A stretch of 64,000 nt of DNA, from positions 3,120,001 to 3,184,000 of the forward strand of contig NZ_CP070982.1 in NCBI RefSeq assembly GCF_018417595.1, read 5' to 3'. The notes below the pieces were generated by a model, which saw only the letters and a program-made list of their open reading frames with translations, did not search any database and was not told where the DNA came from. This stretch comes from Pseudomonas entomophila (lineage in GTDB: Bacteria; Pseudomonadota; Gammaproteobacteria; Pseudomonadales; Pseudomonadaceae). The first letter of the stretch is position 1; the number at the start of each line of letters is the position of its first letter. This document shows positions 18,028 through 26,668 of this stretch, one piece after another. A program made the translations under genes and the position numbers.

Positions 18028-19386
18028 ACCAGTGCCTGCCCAGGCCGGCCGAGCCTGCAGCCAGTAGAAGCGCCAGGGCAGCAGCAATGCCGCCACGGCC
18101 AGGCCGCAGGCAAAACCGACCCACACACCGACTGCGCCCAGCGCGGAATGGAACGCCAGCCAGTAACTCAATGGCAGCGCCAGCAGCCAGTAACTGACCA
18201 TGGTCACCCCCACCGGCCAGCGATAGTCCTGCAAACCACGCAAGGCACCCAGCGCAGTGGACTGCAAGCCATCGGCCACCTGCATCGCCGCCACCACCAC
18301 GAACATCGGCACCGCGATGGCGACGACCTGCGGGTCGTCACTCATGGCCTCGGCGATCCGGCGACCGAATACGGCCAGCAGCACCGTGGCAACGACCATC
18401 CAGGCGGTCACGCTGATGAAGGTGGCGCTGCCGATGGCATGCACCCGGGCCTGCTCGCCACGGCCCTGGGCCTGGCTGATGCGAATGCTCACCGCCGCGG
18501 CCATGCCCAGCGGCAGCATGTACAGCAACGCGCCGATCGACTGCACCACCTGGTTGGCCGCCAGCGCCGCATTGCCAAGCCAGCCCAGCATCCAGGCAGC
18601 AATCACCACCGCGCCGGCTTCGGCCAGGTAGCCCAGGCCCAACGGCCATCCTTCGCCCAGCAGTGTCCGCCAATGCAGGGGTTGCCCACGGGCAGCCTGG
18701 CGATAGTGTGCCAACGACGGCGCCAGACGCCAGTACGCAAGGGCCAGCAGCACGGCCAGTGACTCGGCGATCACCCCGGCGATGCCAGCACCCACCAGCC
18801 CCAGCGCGGGCAGGCCGAAATGGCCGTGGATCAGGCCGTAGCTCAGCGGAATGTTGAACAGCACTGCGCTCATCACCAGCAGCACCGCCACCCATGGACG
18901 GCCGATGGCCTCCAGCACATCCTTGAACACCACCGCCAGGCAGTACGGAATCAGGAACACCGCCATGGCTTGCCAGTAGGGGGCCAGCAGCGCCACATCG
19001 GGCAACGGCACCCCCAGCCACTGCAGCACCGGCAGGCTGGCGAGCATTGCCAGGCAGCCGAGGACACCGACCAACAGCCCATAGCCCAGGCCGGCACGCA
19101 AGGTCCGCGCCACGGCGCCCGGATCGTCGGCACCAAAAGCCAGGCCGGCACGCACGCTGAGCGTGGCGAGCATCCCGTAGAGCCCGGCGTGGAAAATCAG
19201 GCCGGCGCTGGCAGTCAGCGACACACACGCCAGCACCAAAGTGCCGAGCGATGCCAGCAGTACGGTGTCGGTCAGGCTGATCAACTCGGCAGCCGACAGG
19301 CCCAACACCAGCGGCAAAGCCAGGCGCAAAAGCCCGGGCAGTTCACCCAACCAGGCGTTTTTCGGGCGCAAGACAGGAGCAGTCAC
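18004..19386 (-). CDS. MATE family multidrug efflux pump (NorM-like)
   Basis: A 460-residue membrane protein with about 12 helices in two MatE halves. It should exchange Na+ or H+ for cationic drugs at the inner membrane. I chose the GTG at 19386 because GGAGG lies 8 bp before it; the upstream ATG at 19401 overlaps that ribosome site and has none of its own. The gene is divergent from a TetR regulator across two palindromes at 19406-19452, so local repression is likely. It converges with, and overlaps, the cupin gene. Confidence 0.85.
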   Translation of the reverse strand: MTAPVLRPKNAWLGELPGLLRLALPLVLGLSAAELISLTDTVLLASLGTLVLACVSLTASAGLIFHAGLYGMLATLSVRAGLAFGADDPGAVARTLRAGLGYGLLVGVLGCLAMLASLPVLQWLGVPLPDVALLAPYWQAMAVFLIPYCLAVVFKDVLEAIGRPWVAVLLVMSAVLFNIPLSYGLIHGHFGLPALGLVGAGIAGVIAESLAVLLALAYWRLAPSLAHYRQAARGQPLHWRTLLGEGWPLGLGYLAEAGAVVIAAWMLGWLGNAALAANQVVQSIGALLYMLPLGMAAAVSIRISQAQGRGEQARVHAIGSATFISVTAWMVVATVLLAVFGRRIAEAMSDDPQVVAIAVPMFVVVAAMQVADGLQSTALGALRGLQDYRWPVGVTMVSYWLLALPLSYWLAFHSALGAVGVWVGFACGLAVAALLLPWRFYWLQARPAWAGTGSGAIEHR

Positions 19387-19402
19387 GGTGAAAACCTCCA
19401 TT

Positions 19403-19458
19403 TGACATACGCTGCGTATGCTAATGCCATTTATTGACATACGCAACGTATGCTAATT
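19403..19458. promoter_or_regulatory. Twin TetR-type operators between MATE pump and TetR genes
   Basis: CATACGCTGCGTATG (19406-19420) is a perfect palindrome. CATACGCAACGTATG (19438-19452) differs only in its centre. Both sit in the same context, TTGA before and CTAAT after, so a 24-bp unit is repeated at 32-bp spacing, about three helical turns. The TTGACA in each copy could double as a -35 element, so repressor binding would block transcription both ways. Confidence 0.75.
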
Positions 19459-19490
19459 TGCAGCCACCGCCTTTTCTCCTGGAGAACCTT

Positions 19491-20084
19491 ATGCCCGCCC
19501 CCCGCCGCAGCCGCGCCGCCATGAGCGCCGACACCACCGAGCGGCTGATCGCCGTGGCCCGCCGTCAGTTCAGCGAGAAAGGCTTCGCCGCCGTGGTCAT
19601 GGACGATCTGTGCGCCGAGGCCGACCTCACCCGTGGCGCGCTGCATCACCACTTCGGCGGCAAGGCCGGGCTGTTCACCGCCGTGGTGCAAAGCCTGCTG
19701 GAGAACATCAATCGGTTGCTGGACGAACGCTTCGCCCTGCATGACGACCCCTGGGAGGGCTATATCGACACCTGCCTGTACTACTACGACCTGCTGCACG
19801 ACCAGGCCTTGCGCCGCATCCTCCTGCAGGACGCCCCCGCGGTGCTGGGCACCCGTCTGCGCGAGCTTGAGGAAGCAAGCTACATCGGGCCCATGGCCCA
19901 GGGGCTGGTGGAGTTGCAGAAGGCCGGCAGGTTGCGGGCGTTCGACGCCGTGGCCATGGCCCATCTGATCAACGGCGCGATGGGCGACAGTGGCATGTGG
20001 GTGATCGCCCAGCAGGATCCGCAGGCGGCCGCCGAACGGGTGAAAGCGGCGTTGCGCTGTTTGTTGGAGGGGTTGCAGGCCTGA
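19491..20084 (+). CDS. TetR-family repressor, probable regulator of the MATE pump
   Basis: A 197-residue TetR protein with a standard N-terminal helix-turn-helix (MDDLCAEADLTRGALHHHFG, residues about 37-56) and an all-helical ligand domain. CTGGAG precedes the ATG. It is divergent from the MATE gene and faces two matching palindromes, so it most likely represses both itself and the pump and releases DNA on binding a drug. The effector is unknown. Confidence 0.88.
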   Translation: MPAPRRSRAAMSADTTERLIAVARRQFSEKGFAAVVMDDLCAEADLTRGALHHHFGGKAGLFTAVVQSLLENINRLLDERFALHDDPWEGYIDTCLYYYDLLHDQALRRILLQDAPAVLGTRLRELEEASYIGPMAQGLVELQKAGRLRAFDAVAMAHLINGAMGDSGMWVIAQQDPQAAAERVKAALRCLLEGLQA

Positions 20085-20115
20085 AATAAAAATGAAATGG
20101 CTACCCCGCCTCACC

Positions 20116-20379
20116 CTGTAGGAGCGGATTCATCCGCGATGCGCCGCGCGAGCGGCGCTCGGTCTTGAGAGCGCAGCAAGACCTCCACCCAGCATCTGCT
20201 GCCTGCATGCGATCATGGGCCTGGCCCTTGCCGCCCTGATGCAGCCTCTCCCTGTTCGGGCAGTTCGCCTCCACGACAGGAGATGGTGGAGGCTTCAGGC
20301 GCATGGCGCGAAGATTGGCAGTGCCTGCAACACCGAGCGCCGCCCGCGCGGCGCATCGCGGATGAATCCGCTCCTACAG
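20116..20379. repeat. Widely spaced inverted REP pair
   Basis: A REP at 20116-20167 (CTGTAGGAGCGGATTCATCC onward) is repeated in inverse orientation at 20332-20379, ending CGCTCCTACAG, with about 165 bp between. The two copies differ at very few positions and match the REP at 16637. The intervening DNA has no supported gene. This fills most of the 380-bp gap before the PQQ dehydrogenase. Confidence 0.8.
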
Positions 20380-20411
20380 ATCAGGGAAAGCAAAATGTAC
20401 TAACTTGTTAA

Positions 20412-20423
20412 TTAGCTTGCTAA
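20412..20423. promoter_or_regulatory. SlyA/MarR-type operator upstream of the PQQ dehydrogenase
   Basis: TTAGCTTGCTAA is a perfect inverted repeat. Its complement reads TTAGCAAGCTAA, the published SlyA consensus as I recall it. It lies 41 bp upstream of the dehydrogenase start, where RNA polymerase would bind. No MarR-family gene is nearby. Confidence 0.5.
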
Positions 20424-20464
20424 GGGCTTACACTGCGCCGCATTCCACCTGCGAGATCCCTGGC

Positions 20465-22870
20465 ATGAAAGACACACCGCGCGCGTCAAGCGCCTCAACC
20501 CTGATCCTGGTCGGCCTGGGCGTGGTCATCGCCCTGCTCGGCCTCCTCCTGGCCGCCGGCGGCGTCAAGCTGGCCGGCCTCGGCGGCTCCTGGTACTTCC
20601 TCATTGGCGGCTTGGCGATGGCTATCGCCGGCCTGCTCATCGCCCGCCGCAAGCCGGCCGGCGCCTGGCTGTACGCTGTGTTCCTCGCCGGCACGGCCCT
20701 GTGGGCGCTGATCGACGCCGGCCTGGTGTTCTGGCCGCTGTTCTCTCGTCTGTTCATGTTCGCCGCGATCGGTTTGGTGGTGGCGCTGGCCTACCCGCAA
20801 CTGGTGCGGCGCAAGGCCCGTGGCGCCTATGGCGTGGCCGGCGTGCTGGCCGTGGCGCTGGCGATCGCCGTTGGCAACATGTTCGTCGCCCACCCCAGCG
20901 TCGCCCCCACCGGCAAGGGCCCGGGCCTGACCCCGGTCGAGGCCGGCCACCAGCAGAAAGACTGGGCCCACTACGGCAATACCGAAGGTGGCAGCCGCTT
21001 CGCCGCGCTGGACCAGATCAACCGCAGCAACGTCGATAAGCTCAAGGTGGCCTGGACCTACCACACCGGCGACGTGGCCATCAGCGATGGCAACGGCGCG
21101 GAAGACCAGCTGACCCCGCTGCAAGTCGGCGACAAGGTGTTCATCTGCACCCCGCACAACAACCTGATCGCCCTCGATGCCGACACCGGCAAGGAACTGT
21201 GGAAGAACACGATCAACGCCCAGTCCAAGGTCTGGCAGCGCTGCCGTGGCATGGCCTATTTCGACGCCACCGCACCCATCGCCCAACCGACCCAGCCGAA
21301 CAGCTCACCGATCACCGTGGTCAGCGTTGCGGCCGGCACTAACTGCCAGCGCCGCCTGCTGACCAACACCATCGACGGCCGCCTGATCGCCGTCGACGCC
21401 GACACCGGCGCGTTCTGCCAGGGCTTCGGCAACAACGGCCAGGTCGACCTCAAGGCGGGTCTGGGTGACGTGCCCGACTCGTACTACCAACTGTCCTCGG
21501 CGCCGCTGATGGCCGGCACTACTGTGGTGGTCGGCGGCCGCGTGGCGGACAACGTGCAGACCGACATGCCGGGTGGCGTGATCCGCGGCTTCGACGTGAT
21601 CACCGGTGCAATGCGCTGGGCCTTCGACCCGGGCAACCCACAGGACCGCAACATCCCGGCCGAAGGTAAGAGCTACGTACGCAGCACCCCCAACAGCTGG
21701 GCGCCGATGTCCTACGACCCGGCGATGAACACCCTGTTCCTGCCGATGGGCTCCTCGTCCACCGACATCTACGGCGTCGAGCGCAGCCAGCTGGATCACA
21801 CCTACGGCGCCTCGGTGCTGGCCCTGGACGCCACCACTGGCAACGAAAAGTGGGTGTACCAGACGGTGCACAACGACCTGTGGGACTTCGACCTGCCGAT
21901 GCAGCCGAGCCTGATCGACTTCACCCGAGACGACGGCAAGACCGTGCCCGCCGTGGTCATCGGCACCAAGGCCGGGCAGATCTACGTGCTCGACCGCGCC
22001 ACCGGCAAGCCGCTGACGCAAGTCGATGAAGTGCCGGTCAAACCCAGCAATATTCCCAACGAGCCGTACTCCCCGACCCAGCCGAAATCCGTTGGCATGC
22101 CGCAGATCGGCGCACAAACGCTGACCGAGTCGGACATGTGGGGCGCCACCCCCTACGACCAGTTGCTGTGCCGCATCGACTTCAAGAAGATGCGCTACGA
22201 CGGCCTGTACACCGCGCCCGGCACCGACCTGTCGCTGAGCTTCCCGGGCTCGCTGGGGGGCATGAACTGGGGCAGCATTTCCACCGACCCGGTGCACGGT
22301 TTCATCTTCGTCAACGACATGCGCCTTGGCCTGTGGATCCAGATGATCCCGTCGCAGAACCAGGGCTCGGCGGCCTCCGGTGGCGAGGCGCTGAACACCG
22401 GCATGGGCGCGGTGCCGCTCAAAGGCACCCCTTACGCGGTGAACAAGAACCGCTTCCTCTCGGTGGCTGGCATCCCTTGCCAGGCACCACCGTTCGGCAC
22501 CCTGACCGCCATCGACATGAACACCCGGCAGATCGCCTGGCAGGTGCCAGTCGGCACCGTCGAGGACACCGGCCCACTGGGGATCCGCATGCACCTGCCG
22601 ATCAAGATCGGCCTACCCACGCTAGGCGGCACCCTGGCGACCCAAGGCGGCCTGGTGTTCATCGCCGGCACCCAGGACTTCTACCTGCGCGCCTACGACA
22701 GCGGTAACGGCAACGAGATCTGGAAGGCCCGGCTGCCGGTCGGCAGCCAGGGCGGCCCGATGACCTATGTGTCGCCCAAGTCCGGCAAACAGTACGTGGT
22801 GGTCACCGCTGGCGGCGCGCGCCAGTCGACCGACCGCGGCGACTATGTGATGGCCTACGCACTGCCATAG
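20465..22870 (+). CDS. Membrane-bound PQQ-dependent dehydrogenase, glucose/quinate/shikimate family
   Basis: An 801-residue enzyme of the usual length. Five membrane segments occupy about residues 1-135 and anchor a periplasmic eight-bladed propeller that uses PQQ and Ca2+ to oxidise a sugar or cyclic acid and pass electrons to ubiquinone. HNDLWDFDLPMQP carries the catalytic aspartate equivalent to E. coli Gcd Asp466, and IGTKAGQIYVLDR the Lys493 equivalent. Where E. coli Gcd has QHVTCRG (as recalled), this protein has WQRCRG, losing the histidine; that favours quinate/shikimate over glucose, but is not decisive. The downstream OprB-like porin probably admits the substrate. Confidence 0.87.
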   Translation: MKDTPRASSASTLILVGLGVVIALLGLLLAAGGVKLAGLGGSWYFLIGGLAMAIAGLLIARRKPAGAWLYAVFLAGTALWALIDAGLVFWPLFSRLFMFAAIGLVVALAYPQLVRRKARGAYGVAGVLAVALAIAVGNMFVAHPSVAPTGKGPGLTPVEAGHQQKDWAHYGNTEGGSRFAALDQINRSNVDKLKVAWTYHTGDVAISDGNGAEDQLTPLQVGDKVFICTPHNNLIALDADTGKELWKNTINAQSKVWQRCRGMAYFDATAPIAQPTQPNSSPITVVSVAAGTNCQRRLLTNTIDGRLIAVDADTGAFCQGFGNNGQVDLKAGLGDVPDSYYQLSSAPLMAGTTVVVGGRVADNVQTDMPGGVIRGFDVITGAMRWAFDPGNPQDRNIPAEGKSYVRSTPNSWAPMSYDPAMNTLFLPMGSSSTDIYGVERSQLDHTYGASVLALDATTGNEKWVYQTVHNDLWDFDLPMQPSLIDFTRDDGKTVPAVVIGTKAGQIYVLDRATGKPLTQVDEVPVKPSNIPNEPYSPTQPKSVGMPQIGAQTLTESDMWGATPYDQLLCRIDFKKMRYDGLYTAPGTDLSLSFPGSLGGMNWGSISTDPVHGFIFVNDMRLGLWIQMIPSQNQGSAASGGEALNTGMGAVPLKGTPYAVNKNRFLSVAGIPCQAPPFGTLTAIDMNTRQIAWQVPVGTVEDTGPLGIRMHLPIKIGLPTLGGTLATQGGLVFIAGTQDFYLRAYDSGNGNEIWKARLPVGSQGGPMTYVSPKSGKQYVVVTAGGARQSTDRGDYVMAYALP

Positions 22871-22884
22871 ACCGCGTCGTCCCC

Positions 22885-22906
22885 GTTCGCCGGCATGCCG
22901 GCGAAC
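22885..22906 (+). terminator. Perfect palindrome between dehydrogenase and porin genes
   Basis: GTTCGCCGGCA and its complement form a 22-bp perfect palindrome 15 bp after the dehydrogenase stop. It lacks a T-run, so it may be a REP-type element that modulates read-through into the porin gene. Confidence 0.5.
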
Positions 22907-22945
22907 CACCTCCGCAGCCATCCGCATTATCCAGGACTTCCCGCA

Positions 22946-24211
22946 ATGCCCCGTGCAATCCCCATCACCCCCGCCCTGCTGCTGGCCCTGGCCAGCAGCA
23001 CCGCCCTCGCCGACGCCAACCTGCTCGCTCGCGACACCCTGACCGGCGACTGGGGCGGCCTGCGTCATCAGCTCGAAGCAGACGGTGTCAAGTTCACCGG
23101 CGACTACAGCGGTGAAACCGCCTACAACACCCGCGGCGGCCTGCACCGTTCGGCGCGCTACTCGCAGAACCTCAAGCTTGGGGTGCAGTTGGACCTGTCG
23201 AAGCTCTACGGCCTGGGCAACGGCGGCAAAGTCCAGCTGACCGTCAACGACCGCCGTGGCAACAGTGCCTCGCAAGACCTGGTGGGCAACCGCCTGCCGA
23301 TCCAGGAGAACTATGGCGGTCTCTACACCCGCCTCACCGAACTCAGCTACGAGCGTAATCTCACCCCCACACTCAACGTGAAGCTCGGCTACATGGCCAT
23401 GGGCAACGACGTTGGTGGGCTGGACAGCGGCATCCTGTGCAACTTCATGAACGCCGGTTTCTGCGGCCACCCACTGAACATGTCCGGCGGCAGCGGCTGG
23501 ACCAACTACCCCAACGCGCACCTCGGCGCACGGGTGAAATACGACCTGTCTCCCGCCTGGCAACTGCGCGTCGCGGCGTTCAACGTCGACCCCGAAAGCA
23601 ACGGCAACTCAAGCCGTGCCTGGCATCTGGGGCCGAAACACACCACCGGCACCGTGGTGCCCGTGGAGCTGGTGTACAAACTTCAGGGTGACCTGCCGGG
23701 CGAATACAAGCTGGGGTACTACTACGACAGCTCGAACGTGAAACGCATCGGCAGCACCCAGGAAGTCGCCGGGCGTGGCGGGCATTACCTGCTGGTCGAC
23801 CAGGCCGTGTGGAACGACCCGGCGTCGCCAGGGCGCAGCCTGCATGCCTTCGGCCAGTACTCGGCATCGAGCAAGGCCGCCTCGCCGTTCACCCAGTGGT
23901 ATGGCGCGGGCGTGGTGCTGTACAAGCCATGCGAAAGCAGGCCGCGCGACACCTTGGCGCTAGGTTATGGCCGCGCCGTGCCCAATCCGCGTAGTCGTGA
24001 TGTGCTGGAAGCAACCGCGTTCGATGCCGGGCAGGACGTCCCCAACCTGGACAGTGCCGAACAGTTGATAGAACTGAGCTACGGCTACCAGGCCACGCCC
24101 TGGCTGAACCTGCGCCCGGATGTGCAGTACATCGTCGAGCCGGGGGCGTTTTCCGGCAAGGATATCGACAATGCCCTCGTGGTGGGGCTGCAGGTCAAGG
24201 CCATCTTCTGA
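22946..24211 (+). CDS. OprB-like carbohydrate-selective porin
   Basis: A 421-residue outer-membrane protein with a signal peptide (cleavage after ALA, about residue 22). The mature start LLARDTLTGDWGGLRHQLEA is characteristic of the OprB family, and the protein ends in phenylalanine as outer-membrane barrels do. OprB porins pass sugars or polyols. It follows the PQQ dehydrogenase by 75 bp, so porin and periplasmic oxidase probably work on one substrate. The frame runs upstream to 22895, but the signal peptide starts at 22946. Confidence 0.88.
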   Translation: MPRAIPITPALLLALASSTALADANLLARDTLTGDWGGLRHQLEADGVKFTGDYSGETAYNTRGGLHRSARYSQNLKLGVQLDLSKLYGLGNGGKVQLTVNDRRGNSASQDLVGNRLPIQENYGGLYTRLTELSYERNLTPTLNVKLGYMAMGNDVGGLDSGILCNFMNAGFCGHPLNMSGGSGWTNYPNAHLGARVKYDLSPAWQLRVAAFNVDPESNGNSSRAWHLGPKHTTGTVVPVELVYKLQGDLPGEYKLGYYYDSSNVKRIGSTQEVAGRGGHYLLVDQAVWNDPASPGRSLHAFGQYSASSKAASPFTQWYGAGVVLYKPCESRPRDTLALGYGRAVPNPRSRDVLEATAFDAGQDVPNLDSAEQLIELSYGYQATPWLNLRPDVQYIVEPGAFSGKDIDNALVVGLQVKAIF

Positions 24212-24215
24212 CGCC

Positions 24216-24304
24216 CTGTAGGCGCCAGCTTTGCTGGCGAATGGCATTGTGCGATTTCGCTACAGGTGCTCTCCCCGGTTCGCCAGCAAGGCTGGCGCCT
24301 ACAG
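24216..24304. repeat. Inverted REP pair
   Basis: CTGTAGGCGCCAGCTTTGCT at the left and AGCAAGGCTGGCGCCTACAG at the right form long inverted arms just after the porin stop. It may act as a bidirectional end of transcription. Confidence 0.75.
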
Positions 24305-24414
24305 CCTTGCACCAGCTTTTTGCTCTGCACCGACCACATTTTTACTAATTTCCCCACCCCTGCCCCTGTTCCACTATCTGACGCAACTACAACAACAACG
24401 AACGGGGAACTCTC

Positions 24415-25806
24415 ATGAGTGCAAGTACATCCGTGCCTGCCAGCGTGCAGCACGATCAAGCCGGCTTTCGCCGGGTCCTGGGGCTCGGATCGCTGCTGGC
24501 GGTGGCAGTCGGCCTGGTCGTGTCGCAAGGGGTGATGGTGATGATGCTCCAGGGCGTCGGTGCCGCCGGCCTGGGCTTCATCGTACCGCTGGGGCTGGCC
24601 TACCTGCTGGCCCTGAGCTACGCCTGTTCGTTCTCCGAGCTGGCCCTGCTGGTGCCGCGCGCTGGCAGCCTGTCGAGCTACACCGAGGTCGCCCTCGGGC
24701 ACTTCCCGGCCATCCTCGCCACCTTCTCCGGCTACGTGGTGGTGGCGATGTTCGCCCTCTCGGCCGAACTTCTGCTCCTGGACCTCATCATCGGCAAGGT
24801 CTACCCCGGCGTTTTTCCCCAGTACAGCGTGGCATTTGGCGTACTGGCCGTGTTCACCCTGCTCAACCTCATGGGTATCGACATCTTCGCCAAGTTGCAG
24901 AGCGCCATGGCGGTGGTGATGGTCGTGGTGCTGCTGATTCTCGGTGTCGCCGCGATCAGTGAAGGCCACGCCGAGGGCGCCACCACCACCCTGCTGCAAG
25001 GTGACTGGAACCCCATGGGCGCCGGCGTGCTGGCCTTGACCGCCATGGCCGTGTGGGGGTTCGTCGGCGCCGAGTTCGTCTGCTCGCTGGTGGAAGAAAC
25101 CCGCAAGCCCGAACGCAATATCCCGCGCTCGATGATGATCGGCCTGACCGTGATCTTCGCCACCATCGGCCTGTACGGCCTGGGCGCGCTGTTCCTGGTG
25201 CCACGCGAGGCATTGGCCAGCGATGCGCTGCCGCATTACCTGTTCGCCACCACCGTGTTCGGCAAGACCGGCGAAGTATTCCTGGTGATCGCCGCGGTGA
25301 CCGCCACCTGCAGCACCCTGAACACCTCCCTGGCCGCCATCCCGCGGATGCTCTACGGCATGGCCTGCAATGGCCAGGCCTTCCCGCAGTTCAAACGGCT
25401 CAGCCCGCGTGCGCGCACACCGTGGGTGGCGGTACTGTTCGTCGCGGCGATCACCGGTCTGCCGATCCTGCTGATGGGCCAGGACGCTGCGGCGATCAAC
25501 CTGTTGCTGCTGTCGGCCGCCCTGGCCTGGCTGCTGGCCTACATCATCGTCCACCTGGATGTGATCGCCCTGCGCCAGCGCTACCCGCACCTGGCGCGCC
25601 CGTTCCGCACGCCGTTCTATCCGCTGCCGCAGTTGTTCGGCATCGGCGGCATGCTGTATGCGATCTGGAATGCCTCGCCCAGCCCGGACATGAGCCTGAA
25701 GATCTTCGGCACGGCGGGCGTGGTGCTGGCGGTGGTGTCGCTGATTGCGGTGGTGTGGATCAAGGTGGTGATGAAGAAACCACTGCTGCGACCTGAACCG
25801 CTGTAG
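24415..25806 (+). CDS. APC superfamily amino-acid/amine permease
   Basis: A 463-residue inner-membrane transporter with about 12 helices. The first helix region contains GLVVSQGVMVMMLQG, and the conserved APC segment is seen in FSELALLVPRAGSLSSYTEV. The layout is close to ethanolamine and amino-acid permeases, but no metabolic neighbour identifies the substrate. GGGGAAC lies before the ATG. The gene is alone and converges with a methyltransferase 4 bp downstream. Confidence 0.82.
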   Translation: MSASTSVPASVQHDQAGFRRVLGLGSLLAVAVGLVVSQGVMVMMLQGVGAAGLGFIVPLGLAYLLALSYACSFSELALLVPRAGSLSSYTEVALGHFPAILATFSGYVVVAMFALSAELLLLDLIIGKVYPGVFPQYSVAFGVLAVFTLLNLMGIDIFAKLQSAMAVVMVVVLLILGVAAISEGHAEGATTTLLQGDWNPMGAGVLALTAMAVWGFVGAEFVCSLVEETRKPERNIPRSMMIGLTVIFATIGLYGLGALFLVPREALASDALPHYLFATTVFGKTGEVFLVIAAVTATCSTLNTSLAAIPRMLYGMACNGQAFPQFKRLSPRARTPWVAVLFVAAITGLPILLMGQDAAAINLLLLSAALAWLLAYIIVHLDVIALRQRYPHLARPFRTPFYPLPQLFGIGGMLYAIWNASPSPDMSLKIFGTAGVVLAVVSLIAVVWIKVVMKKPLLRPEPL

Positions 25807-25810
25807 AGCG

Positions 25811-26563
25811 TCAACGCTTGCGTCCGATCACGCCGAACGCCACGTCACCGATATAAATGGCCGACGTCGCCTGGCGCTCGGCATCCAGACGGGCCTGCAA
25901 CGTCTCGATGCCGACCTGCCTGGCCGTCGCCACGCCCAGGGCGACGATCCGTGGCAGGCAGGCGCGGACGATATCGCCCAAGGCGTAGGGTTGATCGGGT
26001 GCCTGTACCAGCAACTCGGCGCGCAGGTCCTCGACGGCAAGCCCCGCCTCACTGAACAGGCGCTGCAGGTTGAAACCGATGTGCAGGTCCGCCCCTTCGA
26101 GCGCGAGCATGCGTTGCAGCCATTGTTGAGCCTTGCGGTGCAGCGGGAACGGTTCGAGGCAGACAGGTGCCAGCGTTGCATCGTGTTCCTGGAACACCAT
26201 CACCCCGCCCGGCAGCAGATGCCGGGCCAATGCACGCAAGGCCCTCACCCCCTCCGCCTGGTACATCAGTACCCGACGACCAACAATGGCGTCGAACAAC
26301 CCGAGGCTATCCGGCAGCGCGTACAGATCACACGTGATGAACATCGGTGTCGCAGCGCCTGCGGGCGCTTCGCGCTGGCTGGCACAGGCGAGCGCCTCGA
26401 CCTGCTGGTCGACCCCGACCACCGCGCCGTCTCGCCCCACGAGCCTGGCCAGCAGCCAGGTCACATCGCCCTTGCCACAGCCCACATCGAGTACCCGCAT
26501 GCCTGGGCCGATCTCGGCATCGAGCAGCAGCCGGGTGGTGAAATCCGTTGTCGAAAGTGCCAT
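25811..26563 (-). CDS. SAM-dependent methyltransferase (class I)
   Basis: A 250-residue protein. Motif I is RVLDVGCGKGDVTWL (about residues 22-36), with VVGVDQ as the acidic end of strand 2, and a motif III-like LLPGGVMVFQE follows. AAGGAG lies about 8 bp before the ATG at 26563. The substrate is unknown; the fold resembles UbiE/Methyltransf_11 proteins acting on small molecules. It is divergent from a second, unrelated methyltransferase about 105 bp away. Confidence 0.83.
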   Translation of the reverse strand: MALSTTDFTTRLLLDAEIGPGMRVLDVGCGKGDVTWLLARLVGRDGAVVGVDQQVEALACASQREAPAGAATPMFITCDLYALPDSLGLFDAIVGRRVLMYQAEGVRALRALARHLLPGGVMVFQEHDATLAPVCLEPFPLHRKAQQWLQRMLALEGADLHIGFNLQRLFSEAGLAVEDLRAELLVQAPDQPYALGDIVRACLPRIVALGVATARQVGIETLQARLDAERQATSAIYIGDVAFGVIGRKR

Positions 26564-26668
26564 GCGCCGCTCCTTCGCGAAGGAGCGCCAGTGTGCCGAG
26601 CAAAGGCTCACAGGCACAAGGGCGAATCTGCTCTATCCTCAACCCACCCCAACCTGGCGGCCCCGACT

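Noticed and set aside
24231..24962. 243-residue plus-strand frame at the permease start
   Set aside because: Out of frame with the permease, which has clear membrane helices; the frame starts inside the REP pair.
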